A stretch of 47,734 nt of DNA from Persephonella sp. (GTDB lineage Bacteria; Aquificota; Aquificia; Aquificales; Hydrogenothermaceae), in the NCBI GenBank assembly GCA_030949555.1, contig JAUZSJ010000023.1:1-47734 (forward strand), read 5' to 3'. The notes below the pieces were generated by a model, which ran no database searches, was not told the origin of the DNA, and worked only from the letters and a program-made list of their open reading frames with translations. This document shows positions 26,923-37,738 of the stretch, piece after piece; the stretch's first letter is position 1, and each line of letters starts with the position of its first letter. The translations under genes and the position numbers were made by a program.

Positions 26923-27338
26923 ATACCTGTTTTGTTCTTCTCTCCAGACTTTTCTTTTAGCAGAGATATATGTTTTCTCCCTGCAAATCCTTCAGAAACT
27001 CTGTGCCAGTATTCAATGTTAGATTCACCTTCCCTCCAGCAGAGGAAAATCTCCTCTCCGTTATGGAGCGATGGAAAATCCACTAAAAATGGGTCAACTC
27101 CTTTAACATATGTTCCAAAACTCTCTATTATGTCAATGAGTTCGTTAATTTCCTGATTAATCTCGTTTATTTCTGTTTTCAGATACATTACTTCTAATTC
27201 ATCATTATGGTTTTCAATCTCATCTTCGTAAGAATCAATAACCCTGTAGAGTTTCTCTCTTTTTTCTTTTATCTCATCTACCAGTAGTTTTATTTGAGGT
27301 AGTATACTGTTTGCTTCAGAAAGGCTGAAGTATCTCAT
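26919..27338 (-). CDS. DUF2203 family protein, 139 aa
   Basis: It starts YFSLSEANSILPQIKLLVDE, then has a helical hairpin, then GVDPFLVDFPSLHNGEEIFL and CWREGESNIEYWHRVSEGFAGR, the C-terminal signature of DUF2203. It is intact and cytoplasmic; its function is unknown. GGAGGAAATT precedes the ATG at 27338. Confidence 0.85.
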   Translation of the reverse strand: MRYFSLSEANSILPQIKLLVDEIKEKREKLYRVIDSYEDEIENHNDELEVMYLKTEINEINQEINELIDIIESFGTYVKGVDPFLVDFPSLHNGEEIFLCWREGESNIEYWHRVSEGFAGRKHISLLKEKSGEKNKTGI

Positions 27339-27483
27339 AATTTCCTCCGTTTGTTACTCATTAATCATTATATAAAAATTTATTCATTTAGCAACCATTA
27401 ACCTCTTGAAATTATACTTATAGTTTATAATATATCATATAGAAAATTTAATACTGTAGTTATAAAATTTAGGAGGAACAACA

Positions 27484-28031
27484 ATGGTAGAAGTAAAAGT
27501 TAAAAATATAGGATTAGATTCAATGACTGGCTCTCCAATTGTTATGCTTGCCAATGTGGATAATGAAGATGAGGTTTTTCCTATATGGATAGGTGTTGCA
27601 GAGGCAGAAGGAATAATACTGAGTCAGAGCGGAGTTGAAACACCAAGGCCACTGACCTATGACCTTATGAAGAATGTTATTGAAGCTCTCGGAGGAACAG
27701 TTAAATATGCTGCTGTAATTGACAAAAAGATAGTGCTTATATTGCAGAAATTGTTGTGAAGAAAGACGGAGAAGAGATAACTATAGATGCAAGACCCAGT
27801 GATGCTATTAACATAGCCCTGAGATTTGATGCTCCTATATATGTAGATGAACAAGTTGTTCAGAAGGTAAGTATGAGTGAACTGTTAAAAGGACAGCAGG
27901 ATAAAACAGCTGAGATAGAAGGAAAAACAGAAGAAAATGTGGATAAAGAACTTGAAGAGTTCAAAAAAATGCTTGAAAACATAAAACCTGAGGATTTTGC
28001 ACTGAAGCCTGAAGATAAGAAAGAGGGGTAA
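27484..28031 (+). CDS. DUF151 'bifunctional nuclease' family protein, one frameshift
   Basis: MVEVKVKNIGLDSMTGSPIV opens the DUF151 domain, which also shows DNEDEVFPIWIGVAEAEGI and ARPSDAINIALRFDAPIYV, its best-conserved block. Plant relatives were described as DNase/RNases; the bacterial role is unsettled. The frame shifts near 27735. An acidic tail follows (LEEFKKMLENIKPEDFALKP). TAGGAGGAACAACA precedes the ATG. It ends 9 bp before the ankyrin gene stop; an AGAGGG/CCCTCT inverted repeat (28022-28039) spans the junction. Confidence 0.87.
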
Positions 28032-28040
28032 TTCCCTCTC

Positions 28041-29394
28041 TCATATGTGCTCTGCTTTTGCTCTAAGTAATATTTCTTTTATCTCTTTAACTTTTGCATA
28101 ATCAAGGGGTGTTTTCCCCTTAAATCTTTTGCATTAACGTCAGCTCCGTTTTTATCAGGAATTTGACCATATCTGTCTGTCTTCTCAGGACTGCAAGATG
28201 CAGAGGAGTTTCTCTGTATTTTCCTTTTACATTTACTTCTGCTCCATTTTTTATCAAAAGTCTCGCTACATCTATCTTTCCAGCCATCGCAGCTTTAAAA
28301 ATAGGTGTCCATCCCTTATTGTTTTTAGCATTAACATCTGCTCCATTTTTTATCAAAACTTGAGCTACTTGTAGATGCCCCTCAAGGGCTGCAATATGTA
28401 AGGGAGTATCTCCATATTCATCCTTTACGTTTACTTTTGCACCGTATCTAATGAGTAATTTTGTGATTTCTGCATCTCCATTCCTTGCAGAAACATGGAG
28501 AACATAATCTCCGTATCTGTTGTCCCGTGCATTCACATTTGCATTTTTATCAATCAGAAGTTTTACAATATTTATGTTTCCTCTAAATGTTGCCTCATGA
28601 AGGGGAGTCCATCCGTCATTGTCTGAAGCATTAACATCAGCTCCTTTCTGTATCAGATATTTTACAACTTTCGTATCAACTCCTGATAGTGCTATTAACA
28701 GAGGTGTTTTACCTTTGTTGTTTCTCGCATTTATGTAAGAACCTTTTGATATCAGAAGTTTAACCAGTTCAAATTTTCTCTGGGTAACTGCCTTATGGAG
28801 AGGAATTTCTCCATCTTTGTCTTTTATGTTTGGATTGGCCCCGTTGTTGAGGAGAATTTTTGCAACTTCATGCTCCCCTCTCATTGCTGCAAAATGGAGT
28901 GGTGTAAAACCGTCGCTATTTTGTGCGTCAATATTTGCTCCGAACTCAATCAGTATTTCAACAACGTTAGGATGTCCACCCATGGATGCAAGGTGCAGTG
29001 GAGTATCACCACTTCCATTTTTTACATCCGGGTCTGCTCCATGCTCAATGAGATATTTCACTATTTCTTCAAAGCCGAGGAAGGCAGCTTCGTGAAGAGG
29101 TGTCCATCCTTCTAAATTTTTAGCATTAACATCTGCTCCATTTTTAATCAGTTCTTTAACAAGTTCTATATCCCCCTTCATTGCTGCTATGTGAAGTGGA
29201 GAGTTTCCTAAGATGTTCTTAACATTTATGCCTGCTCCCTGTTTTATAAGAGATTTTATCTTTTTAATATTCTCCTGTGATATTGCCTCTGTTAGCTCTT
29301 TGTTTAACTCTGGCTTTGTCTTCCCAAAAGCAGAATACGCAGTTAAGGAGATAATTACAATTCCAGTTAAAAGAAAAATCCTTTTTAACAGCAT
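28041..29394 (-). CDS. Secreted ankyrin-repeat protein C, 12-13 repeats, one frameshift
   Basis: A signal peptide (MLLKRIFLLTGIVIISLTAYSAFG) is followed by a short linker and about a dozen 33-residue ankyrin repeats of the type GWTPLHEAAFLGFEEIVKYL. A shift near 28130 hides the true end, which reads KTPLDYAKVKEIKEILLR and stops at 28041-28043. Ankyrin repeats bind proteins; here they would act in the periplasm or outside. It is the third of three paralogues in a row and shares its last two repeats closely with the second (ETPLHLAVLR...FLIK, TPLDYAK). Confidence 0.85.
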
Positions 29395-29406
29395 AACTTC
29401 CTCCTG

Positions 29407-30206
29407 TCAGAAAATTTCACTTCCCTTTTTTCCTCCTAACTTTTTTAAAATCTTTTTTATATCCTCAGCCTTAGCATAGTCAAGAGGTGTTCTTTTTCTT
29501 ATGTCTTTTGCATTTATGTCAGCTCCATTTTTTATCAGAAATAGTACCATCTTTTTTTGTTTTCTTAAAACGGCTAAATGAAGAGGTGTTTCCTTTGACC
29601 TCCCACAGGCGTTAACGTTTGCCCCATGTTTTATCAATATCCTCGCAACACTTATTTTTCCTGTTAGAGCAGCTTTATGAAGTGGTGTCCATCTGCGGGC
29701 GTTCAGTGAGTTAATATCAGTTCCGTGTTCAATAAGTATTCTTACCACATCTTCATGCCCCTCAAGGGCTGCAAGATGCAATGGTGTATCCCGTATTTGT
29801 CTCTGACATTGGGGTCTGCTCCTTTTTTCAGGAGAAAAATAAGTACATCTGTATATCCTTTCATTGCTGCTATATGTATAGGTGTATAGCCGAAAAATTT
29901 TTCTTTTGCGTTAATGTCTGCTCCGTATTCTACCAATATTTTTACTATTTTTAGATTTCCTCTGGATACAGCCCTCAAAAGAGGTGTGTAATTGTTTTTA
30001 TCTCTTGCATTAACATCTGCTCCCTTCTCTATCAGTTCCTTGACTTTTTGTTCATCTCCTTCCTGAATTGCTTCAAAAAGTTTTCTGTTTAGTTTTTCCC
30101 TTGTTTCACACACCCCCCGTGTGTTCATTATTGTTTCTGAAATAGAAGGTAAAAAAGACGATACCGGTAGCAAAAAAAAGATTGCAATTATGTACCGTAA
30201 AATCAT
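29407..30206 (-). CDS. Secreted ankyrin-repeat protein B, about 7 repeats, one frameshift
   Basis: An N-terminal signal (MILRYIIAIFFLLPVSSFLP) is followed by repeats such as NYTPLLRAVSRGNLKIVKIL and RWTPLHKAALTGKISVARIL, ending KKLGGKKGSEIF. The frame changes near 29790. The start ATG overlaps the stop of protein A (ATGA), so they are translationally coupled, and protein C starts 12 bp after its stop. Confidence 0.85.
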
Positions 30207-30889
30207 CTCCCTCCCTGTCTGAGTATTTTTAAAAATTCAAGGTCCTGAGTATAGTCAGGAGGTCTGAAACCATATTTATCTTTTATGTCAGGGTTTGCAC
30301 CCATCTCTATAAGAACTTTTGCAACCTCTTTTCTTCCCCAGAACACTGCCTCGTGTAGAGGCGTATCTCCATCTTCATCCTGAGCATTTATCTCTGCCCC
30401 GTGCTGAATAAGATATCTGACAACCTCTGGGTGCCCGTTTCTCGCAGCGTAGTGAAGAGGAGTAGAGCCTTTTTTTGTTCTTGCGTTGATGTCTGCTCTA
30501 TATTTTAGAAGGATTTTTATTGTCTGTAGATTTCCTGCAGCGGCTGCTATGTGCAGAGGTGTTTCCCACTGGTTATCTTTTGCGTTAACATCAGCTCCGT
30601 TTTTTATCAGAAACTCAATAATCTCAATATTTCCTAAATGGGCAGCTTCGTGGAGTGGAGTCCATCCTATTGCATCTTTACTGTTTATGTTTTCACCTTT
30701 TTCAAGTAATAGCTTTATTTTTTCTAAATTGCCCTCCTCCACCGCTGTATTTAAAAGAGGCTTTTTTTCTTTCTTCTTTAATCTTTCCTTCAGCTCCTGA
30801 ATGGTATGAGGTTTTTCTTCAGAATAGGAAAAATGCGGTAAGGCTGAGAACAAAAATAAAAGCAGTGCTGTAAAATATCTTTTTTTCAT
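30203..30889 (-). CDS. Secreted ankyrin-repeat protein A, 5-6 repeats
   Basis: It is intact at 228 residues. A signal peptide (MKKRYFTALLLFLFSALPHF) and a charged linker precede repeats such as GWTPLHEAAHLGNIEIIEFL and GSTPLHYAARNGHPEVVRYL. It is first gene of the ankyrin run, 80 bp after asd on the same strand. The leader contains a hairpin over its ribosome-binding site. Confidence 0.88.
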   Translation of the reverse strand: MKKRYFTALLLFLFSALPHFSYSEEKPHTIQELKERLKKKEKKPLLNTAVEEGNLEKIKLLLEKGENINSKDAIGWTPLHEAAHLGNIEIIEFLIKNGADVNAKDNQWETPLHIAAAAGNLQTIKILLKYRADINARTKKGSTPLHYAARNGHPEVVRYLIQHGAEINAQDEDGDTPLHEAVFWGRKEVAKVLIEMGANPDIKDKYGFRPPDYTQDLEFLKILRQGGR

Positions 30890-30898
30890 AAGGAAACT

Positions 30899-30918
30899 CC
30901 CTTTCCCCCGCCAAAGGG
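30899..30918 (-). promoter_or_regulatory. Hairpin in the leader of the ankyrin operon
   Basis: CCCTTT/AAAGGG arms enclose GGCGGGGG. The 3' arm is the purine-rich sequence (AAAGGGAG) just before the first ankyrin start, so folding would hide the ribosome-binding site. Confidence 0.4.
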
Positions 30919-30969
30919 AATAGATAATACAATTATTAAATACAATTATTATAATAATTTTTTATGTCT

Positions 30970-31982
30970 TTATACAAGACCATATTCAACTAAAAGCTCA
31001 GCTATCTGAACAGCATTTGTTGCAGCTCCTTTTCTTAAGTTATCTGCCACAACCCACATAGACAGACCATTTTCAAAGGCAAGGTCTTTTCTTATCCTTC
31101 CCACAAATACTTCATCCTTACCAGCTACCTCAATGGGCATTGGATATACATTATTTGATGGGTCATCCTCTACTATAACACCGGGAGCATTTTTAAGTAT
31201 CTCCCTCGCTTCCTCTGGAGTTATTGGGTCTTCTGTTTCTATAGTTACAGCTTCGCTGTGTCCGTAAAAGACAGGGACTCTTGCACAGGTGGCTGATACT
31301 CTAATATCTGGTGCATGCATAATCTTTCTTGTTTCGTTAAACATTTTCATCTCTTCCTTTGTGAAGTCGTTATCTAAAAATACATCAATGTGGGGAATAA
31401 CATTAAAGGCTATGTGATTTGGAAGGGCTTCTGGATAGTAATATTTCCCTTCAAAGTAAGCTCTTGTCTCTTCTTCAAGGTCTTTTATCGCTGTGGCTCC
31501 TGCTCCTGATACAGCCTGATATGTAGATACGATAACCTTTTTTATGTTTTTTTCTTTATGTATAGGATACAGGGCGACAACCATCTGTATTGTTGAGCAG
31601 TTTGGATTTGCTATTATGCCTTTGTGCCACTTTACGTCTTCAGGATTAACCTCAGGAACCACCAATGGAACATCGTCATCCATTCTGAAAGCTGAGCTGT
31701 TGTCTATCACTACAGCCCCTTTTCTACAGCCACTGGAGCCCACTGTTTGCTCCTTGAACCACCAGCTGAGAAAAGGGCAATGTCTACCCCTTCAAATGCT
31801 TCTGGGGAAACAGGCTGAACCTTATATTTTAAACCCATAAACTCAAGCTCTTTTCCTGCTGACCTTTCTGAGGCCAACAGCCTTATTTCATCTACAGGGA
31901 AGTTTCTTTCTTCCAACACCCTGAGCATTGTCTGCCCAACTGCTCCTGTTGCTCCAAGTATTGCAATGTTATAATGTTTCAT
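30970..31982 (-). CDS. asd: Aspartate-semialdehyde dehydrogenase, one frameshift
   Basis: Asd makes aspartate semialdehyde for lysine/diaminopimelate, threonine and methionine. It starts MKHYNIAILGATGAVGQTML (NADP loop). The catalytic Cys lies in IIANPNCSTIQM; YQAVSGAGATAI and RVPVFYGHSEAV follow. The frame shifts near 31730. The start is the ATG at 31982 (GCAGGAGGCATTA); a longer upstream start is not needed. It is divergent from the small membrane gene. Confidence 0.95.
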
Positions 31983-32038
31983 TAATGCCTCCTGCAAAAT
32001 TTTAAATAACATTATTTTACAATAAAGAGGGGTGAAAA

Positions 32039-32244
32039 ATGGAAAAAGCGGAGAAAAAGAGAAAAAATCCTTTTATTGCTATTCTTATATTAACAGGACT
32101 TATGTTTCTTCCTTTTTAGCGTTTTTGTTTGACAAACTTCTCCTTAAGTTAGATAACTCTTTTCTGTTTGTTGCAGAAGTTGGAATAGTGTCTATGGGTC
32201 TGATTTCAGCCTTTTTGATTTATTACTTCTTTTTTAAAAACTAA
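32039..32244 (+). CDS. Small membrane protein, two helices, one frameshift
   Basis: With one base corrected near 32118 it reads MEKAEKKRKNPFIAILILTG, a first membrane helix, a loop FDKLLLKLDN, and a second helix GIVSMGLISAFLIYYFFF; 68 residues. AGAGGGGTGAAAA precedes the ATG. It starts 15 bp before purH and is probably in its operon. No family is recognised. Confidence 0.6.
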
Positions 32245-32259
32245 GCTTGAGGAGGAAAT

Positions 32260-33808
32260 ATGAAAAAAAGAGCACTTATTTCTGTTTCTGACAAAAAAGG
32301 TGTTGTTGAGTTTGCAAAAGAACTTGAAGATTTAGGTTATGAGATAGTTTCATCTTCAGGGACTGCAAAAGTTTTGAAGGAGAAGGGTATATCTGTTGTT
32401 GAGGTTTCTGAAGTTACAGGATTTCCTGAGATTATGGGGGGGAGAGTGAAAACACTCCACCCTAAAATACATGGTGGACTTTTAGCTGTCAGAGATAATC
32501 CTGAATATATGAAACAGTTAGAAAAGCTTGGAATAGTCCCTATAGATATAGTTGCCATCAATCTGTATCCATTTGAGGAAACAGTTAAAAGAGGGGCAGA
32601 TTTAGATGAAATAATTGAGAACATTGATATTGGAGGTCCTGCAATGGTCAGGGCTTCTGCTAAAAATCACAGATTTGTCACTGTTATCGTTGACCCGGAA
32701 GATTATCAGAAGGTTATCTCAACGGCTAAAGGAAAAAGGAGAGATAGACATCCAGACAAGAAGAGAGCTTGCTTTAAAGGCTTTCAGACATACCGCCCTT
32801 TATGACAGTATTATATCTGCTGTTTTAAATGAAAAGTTTGGGATAAATGAGAAATTTCCTGAGGAGTTCTCTGTTCCTTTAAGGAAAAAATCTCCGCTCA
32901 GATATGGGGAAAATCCTCATCAGGAAGCGTCCCTTTACGTTTCTCCTGTTGAAAATGACAGTTTTTCTGTGGCGGAAAGTGAAGTCCTTCACGGAAAAGA
33001 GATGTCTTACAACAACTATTTAGATGTTGAAGCAGCAGTTAATCTTGCAAAGGAGTTTGACAGCCCTGCGTGTGTGATTGTGAAGCACAACAATCCATGT
33101 GGTGTAGCAGTGAGGGAAAGTCAGCCACAGGCTTACAGAGAAGCCCTGTCAGGAGACCCAAAATCTGCTTTTGGAGGGATTGTTGCATTTAATAAACCTG
33201 TCAGCCTTGAAACTGCCCAGCTTCTCACAGAGATTTTCCTTGAGGTTATTGCGGCTCCAGATTTTGAGAAAAATGCACTTAAATATCTGACGGAAAAAAA
33301 GAAAAATTTAAGACTGGTAAAGGTAAAAAATTTTGAACATTCTCCAAAAGGACTTGATTTTAGAAGGATATCTGGAGGAATGCTCCTTCAGGACAGAGAC
33401 CTGAGACTTTATGAAGAGTGGAAAGTTGTTACAGAAAGGGAGCCAACACCTGAAGAAGTGGAAGACCTCCTGTTTGCGTGGAAAGTAGTAAAACATGTCA
33501 AGTCTAATTCTGTTGTGATAGCAAAAGATAAAGCCACTATTGGCATTGGTCCAGGTCAGACCTCAAGAGTTGACAGCCTTGAAACGGCTGTTAAAAAGGC
33601 AAAAGAGTTTGGCTTTTCCCTTGAGGGAACTGTTCTTGCATCAGAAGCGTTCTTTCCATTTAGGGACAGTATTGATGAAGCAGCTAAACACGGAATAAAG
33701 GCTGTAATTCAGCCGGGAGGCTCTATAAGAGACCCTGAAATTATTCAGGCAGCAAATGAACACGGAATAGCTATGGTATTCACAGGAATGAGACATTTTA
33801 AACATTAA
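32260..33808 (+). CDS. purH: Bifunctional AICAR transformylase/IMP cyclohydrolase, one frameshift
   Basis: PurH carries out the last two steps of IMP synthesis. The cyclohydrolase domain starts [20 protein letters not shown] with [14 protein letters not shown]. The transformylase domain holds [14 protein letters not shown] and [11 protein letters not shown] (catalytic Lys-His). Frames shift near 32740. Length is about 515 residues. It ends in a strong terminator; purT, another purine gene, lies 0.8 kb downstream on the opposite strand. Confidence 0.95.
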
Positions 33809-33833
33809 TATTGATTTAGATTAATGTTTTTTT
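33800..33833 (+). terminator. Terminator of purH
   Basis: A perfect 10-bp stem AAACATTAAT/ATTAATGTTT with a 10-nt loop ends in a run of seven T. It overlaps the purH stop codon. Confidence 0.85.
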
Positions 33834-33881
33834 CCAGTAAATATATTTAGCTTGGTAAGTAAAAACTAACTGGAGTGTGGC

Positions 33882-34238
33882 ATGAGAAAGTTGCTGCTTT
33901 TATTTTTTTCCGTCACTTTCCTGTGGGTGACAGGCTGTGCTGTATCTTCTAAAAACTCTGTAAAAAACACAGAAACCAGGAAACAGGAAGCTCTGAAGGT
34001 TAAAGAAGAGTGTAAAAATTACGTCTCCCAAATGGAAAAATGTTTAAAGACTGCTAAAGGAAAAGATTACAGGAAGGTGTGGAAAGAGTGTGAAGGGCAG
34101 GTGATGTGGGATATGCTAAAAGAGTATCAGGATAACGGCTTCTGCTTTGATGAAGATGAGTGTAAACAGAAAGTTCTTGATGAGATTAACAGATGTCTTG
34201 ATGAGAGAAATGCCCTATTCAGGAAACATATGAAGTAA
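33882..34238 (+). CDS. Small cysteine-containing lipoprotein, 118 aa
   Basis: It is intact. The lipobox is in FLWVTGCAV; the mature part is charged and helical with five further Cys (KEECKNYV, MEKCLK, WKECEG, NGFCFDEDECKQK, INRCLDE counting six in total), suggesting disulfides. Its stop is directly adjacent to the stop of the convergent EF-hand gene. No family is recognised; the general design (lipid anchor, Cys pairs, helical) resembles the lipoprotein at 20323-20909. Confidence 0.75.
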   Translation: MRKLLLLFFSVTFLWVTGCAVSSKNSVKNTETRKQEALKVKEECKNYVSQMEKCLKTAKGKDYRKVWKECEGQVMWDMLKEYQDNGFCFDEDECKQKVLDEINRCLDERNALFRKHMK

Positions 34239-34622
34239 TCATTCTTCCGGGATGACTTTTGCATCATAATATATGTAGTCCCTTGGGGAAGGAATCTCAA
34301 AGTAAACCTTCCCTAATTTTTTCTCATCTTTGTTTAAAACACCATCAAGGTTTTTGTCTATGTAACCGTAGCCAAACCTGTAAGGTCTTGTCTGCTTTTC
34401 ATAAGTTCCCTTTGCTGTTGTGAGTTTTTCAACCTTTAGAAATCTTTTTACTAAAACACCTCCACTGTAAAATTCCACCACACCATTTCCAAAACCAATA
34501 GTGGTTTCTATAGTCCTTCCAATAATGTTAATTCTCTCAGGGAAAAGAATAATCTAAAAACCCAGGAACATTATAAAGCCAGTTATAATAATAAAGACAA
34601 CAATAAATAATGCCTTTTTCAT
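34239..34622 (-). CDS. Small membrane-anchored protein with EF-hand-like calcium loop; in-frame TAG
   Basis: An N-terminal membrane helix ([20 protein letters not shown]) precedes a periplasmic domain ending with a single loop [12 protein letters not shown], an exact DxNxDGxLxxDE calcium-binding pattern. A TAG at codon 23 (34554-34556) interrupts the reading, but the frame is the same on both sides. The ATG overlaps the purT stop (ATGA), so it is coupled to purT. The family is not recognised; calcium binding is inferred from the loop only. Confidence 0.6.
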
Positions 34623-35799
34623 TCTACCACTCTGATAGACTGGGCTGCCTTTTTTGGCTTTTCTCTTGCTTCCTCAACAGTCTGACCTGTGGCAAGTGCC
34701 ACACCCATTCTTCTTTTAGGTCTTGTTGTAGGTTTACCAAATATCCTTATCTTTGTGTCTGGTATGGAGAGAGCTTTTTCCAGGCCTTCGTAGGAAGGTG
34801 CTACTCCCCAGTCTGATGCATGGAAGCAGTAAGATGCTCCTGCAGGAGCAGTCATCTTTATATCTACAGGAAGTCCAAGTATAGCCCTCAGATGTATCTC
34901 AAACTCAGACATATTCTGGGAAATCATGGTAACCATACCTGTGTCGTGGGGTCTTGGAGATATCTCATTAAAGTAAACCTCATCTCCTTTAACAAACAGT
35001 TCACACCCAAATATACCGTATCCCCCTAAAGCATCTGTTATCTTTTTTGCAATATCTTTTGCCTTTTCAAGAGCAACAGGGCTCATAGCTTGAGGTTGCC
35101 AGCTTTCGTGATAGTCTCCATCAACCTGAATGTGTCCGATAGGTTCACAGAACAGTGTTCCCTGATTTTTTGTCCTTACTGTAAGGAGTGTTATCTCAAA
35201 ATCAAACTCAATAAACTCTTCAATAATTACCTCTCCACCTTTTCCCCTTGCATTTTCCTGAGCATAGAACCATGCTTTTTCAATCTGGCTTTCTTCTTTT
35301 ACTATACTCTGTCCTTTTCCTGAGGAGCTCATAACAGGTTTTACAACAGCTGGCAGTCCTATCTCTTTTATGGCTTTTTTGTAAGTTTCTATGTCTGAGG
35401 CAAATCTGTAACGGGATGTTTTCAGTCCCACCTCTTCAGCGGCAAGTCTTCTTATTCCTATTCTGTTCATTGTGTAGTTTGTTGCCTTCGCAAGAAGGAC
35501 AACGTTGAAGCCTTCTTTTCTAACTCAAGGAGCATTAATGTGTCTATGGCTTCAATCTCCGGGACAATAAAATCAGGTTTTTCCCTGTAAACAATATTTT
35601 TTATCTGCTGGCCGTTTTTCATGTCTATCACATAAGAACGCTGGGCAACCTGCTGAGCAGGGGCATTTTCGTAGCTGTCAACAGCTATAACCTCAATACC
35701 TAACCTTAATGCTTCTATTACAAATTCTTTTCCTAACTCTCCACTTCCAAGGAGAAGTATCTTTGTTGCATTGTGAGATAGAGGTGTTCCTATAATCAT
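34619..35799 (-). CDS. purT: Formate-dependent phosphoribosylglycinamide formyltransferase, one frameshift
   Basis: PurT, an ATP-grasp enzyme, formylates GAR in purine synthesis using formate instead of formyl-folate. Visible are [52 protein letters not shown] and [15 protein letters not shown]. The frame changes near 35490. The start is the ATG at 35799 (GGGGAG upstream). Length is about 390 residues. Confidence 0.94.
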
Positions 35800-35893
35800 A
35801 ACAGAATACTCCCCGAGTAGTGTATAATTAAACATTATAACAGATAAGGTCAAAACAGGTTTACAATACAGTTTGGAACAGATAAAAATATTT

Positions 35894-37381
35894 ATGCAAC
35901 TTCTAAAAAGTTCCTTCAGAGATTTAGCACCTATAATCATTGTTATTGCTTTTTTCCAGACTGTTATAATCCAGCAGGTTCCTGAAAATCTGTTTTCTAT
36001 AGTGGCAGGTCTTTCTATCGTTGCTGTAGGACTTGCTGTTTTTATACAGGGTTTAGAGACAGGTATATTTCCTCTTGGTGAGAATTTAGCAAACGAGTTT
36101 GCCAGGAAAGGGTCTTTGTTCTGGCTACTTCTTTTTTCTTTTTTGATAGGCTTCTCAACAACAATTGCCGAGCCTGCACTTATAGCTATTGCAGACAGGG
36201 CTGAAATTATTTCTCAGGGAAGAATTGACAGTTTCTGGCTCAGAATAACTGTGGCATTTTCTGTTGGCATGGCTATACTGATTGGAGTTTTGAGGATATT
36301 GTTGGGACATCCTGTGCACTGGTATATAATCATTGGATATATTATTGTTGTTACAATAACCTTTTTTGCTCCTCCAGAGATTGTTGGGCTTGCCTACGAT
36401 AGCGGCGGTGTTACTACTTCTACTGTTACTGTTCCCTTAGTCACTGCATTGGGAATAGGTCTTGCCTCAAGCATAAAGGGGAGAAATCCTGTAATTGATG
36501 GTTTTGGATTGATTGCTTTTGCCTCCCTTACACCTATGATTTTTGTTCAGCTATACGGTATACTGGTTTATTTTTCAGACGAAATTACTACAAAAACTAT
36601 ATCTTCACAACTACCTCTTGAAACAGTGACCTATTCTGAGCATGAGCCTCACTGGATTGTTGAACTTATTTTTAATTTGTTTGGAGTGATAAAAGATGTT
36701 GCCCCAATACTGGCTGTGATAATCTTTTTTCAGTATTTTGTAATAAAGAGGCCCGTTCCTCACAAAAAAAAGGTTTTTGCTGGGATAATACTTGTGATAT
36801 CAGGTCTTTATGGGTTTATAGTAGGACTTGATATTGGACTTTTCCCTCTTGGTGAGACAATGGCCATCCAGCTTACTCAGTCTGGGAGCATTCTACTTAT
36901 TTATATTTTTGGATTTCTTGTGGGATTTGCGACAACTATGGCAGAACCGGCTCTTATTGCTGTTGCTCTAAAAGCTCAGGAAGTCAGCGAAGGAAAGATT
37001 AATGATTTCATTCTCAGATTTTTTGTTGCTACAGGAGTGGCTATAGGGATTGCTTTAGGGTGCTACAGAATAGTTGCAGGAGATTCCATCCATTATTACA
37101 TAATAGGTGGATATATATTTGTTATTTTACTCACATACTTTGCTCCACGATATATTATTCCTATAGCTTATGACAGCGGAGGTGTTACCACTTCTACTGT
37201 TACTGTCCCTTTAGTTACTGCACTGGGGTTAGGACTGGCCTCAAACATTCCCGGCAGGAATCCGTTAGTGGATGGGTTTGGGCTTATAGCCTTTGCCTCT
37301 CTGTTTCCTATGATAACAGTAATGGGCTACGGGATACTTGCAGAAACCTTTTTGAAAAAACAGAGGGAGGTAAAAAGATGA
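35894..37381 (+). CDS. DUF1538 membrane protein with internal duplication
   Basis: An integral membrane protein of about 495 residues in two homologous halves, each containing PLGE, AEPALIA and a repeated [21 protein letters not shown] block in the membrane. It is intact. DUF1538 has no assigned activity; the conserved polar motifs within helices, and the PII-like and CBS proteins next door, point to a nucleotide-regulated transporter or channel. Start: I prefer the ATG at 35894, which fits the family's usual beginning; a TTG at 35873 is also in frame. The stop overlaps the PII gene (ATGA). Confidence 0.82.
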   Translation: MQLLKSSFRDLAPIIIVIAFFQTVIIQQVPENLFSIVAGLSIVAVGLAVFIQGLETGIFPLGENLANEFARKGSLFWLLLFSFLIGFSTTIAEPALIAIADRAEIISQGRIDSFWLRITVAFSVGMAILIGVLRILLGHPVHWYIIIGYIIVVTITFFAPPEIVGLAYDSGGVTTSTVTVPLVTALGIGLASSIKGRNPVIDGFGLIAFASLTPMIFVQLYGILVYFSDEITTKTISSQLPLETVTYSEHEPHWIVELIFNLFGVIKDVAPILAVIIFFQYFVIKRPVPHKKKVFAGIILVISGLYGFIVGLDIGLFPLGETMAIQLTQSGSILLIYIFGFLVGFATTMAEPALIAVALKAQEVSEGKINDFILRFFVATGVAIGIALGCYRIVAGDSIHYYIIGGYIFVILLTYFAPRYIIPIAYDSGGVTTSTVTVPLVTALGLGLASNIPGRNPLVDGFGLIAFASLFPMITVMGYGILAETFLKKQREVKR

Positions 37382-37725
37382 AGTTTTCCCTTTTAATAGC
37401 TATAGTTTCTGAAGAACTGGAAGAAAAAACCATAGAAATAGCAAGAAACTCAGGAGCTGGAGGAGTTACCATACTACACGGAACAGGTATCGGTCTGAAG
37501 GAAAAAAAGACATTTTTTGGTCTGACTTATGAGGGGAGAGAAACTGTGCTTATTTTTGTTTTAGAAAGAAAACTGGCTCTGAAAGTTTTGAAAACGATAA
37601 ACAGGGAACTTGAGTTAGAGAAGGAAGATAGAGGTATAGCATTTACTGTCCCTATTGAACATCTATCAGGTATAAACCGGGAAGAGTATATGAAGTTTCA
37701 GCAGGAAATAGAGGAAGAAATATAA
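37378..37725 (+). CDS. PII-like signalling protein
   Basis: A 115-residue PII/GlnB-like fold: [20 protein letters not shown], then [20 protein letters not shown] (T-loop region) and [23 protein letters not shown] proteins sense ATP/ADP and 2-oxoglutarate or other ligands and bind a membrane or enzyme partner. Coupled directly to the DUF1538 gene, it most likely regulates that protein rather than nitrogen uptake; no amtB or glnA is in the window. The uridylylated tyrosine context of GlnB is not obvious. Confidence 0.75.
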   Translation: MKFSLLIAIVSEELEEKTIEIARNSGAGGVTILHGTGIGLKEKKTFFGLTYEGRETVLIFVLERKLALKVLKTINRELELEKEDRGIAFTVPIEHLSGINREEYMKFQQEIEEEI

Positions 37726-37738
37726 TGGAGGGAAAACC

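Noticed and set aside
28163-29479. Several plus-strand ORFs opposite the ankyrin genes
   Set aside because: They repeat with the 99-bp period of the ankyrin repeats on the other strand and are shadows of it.
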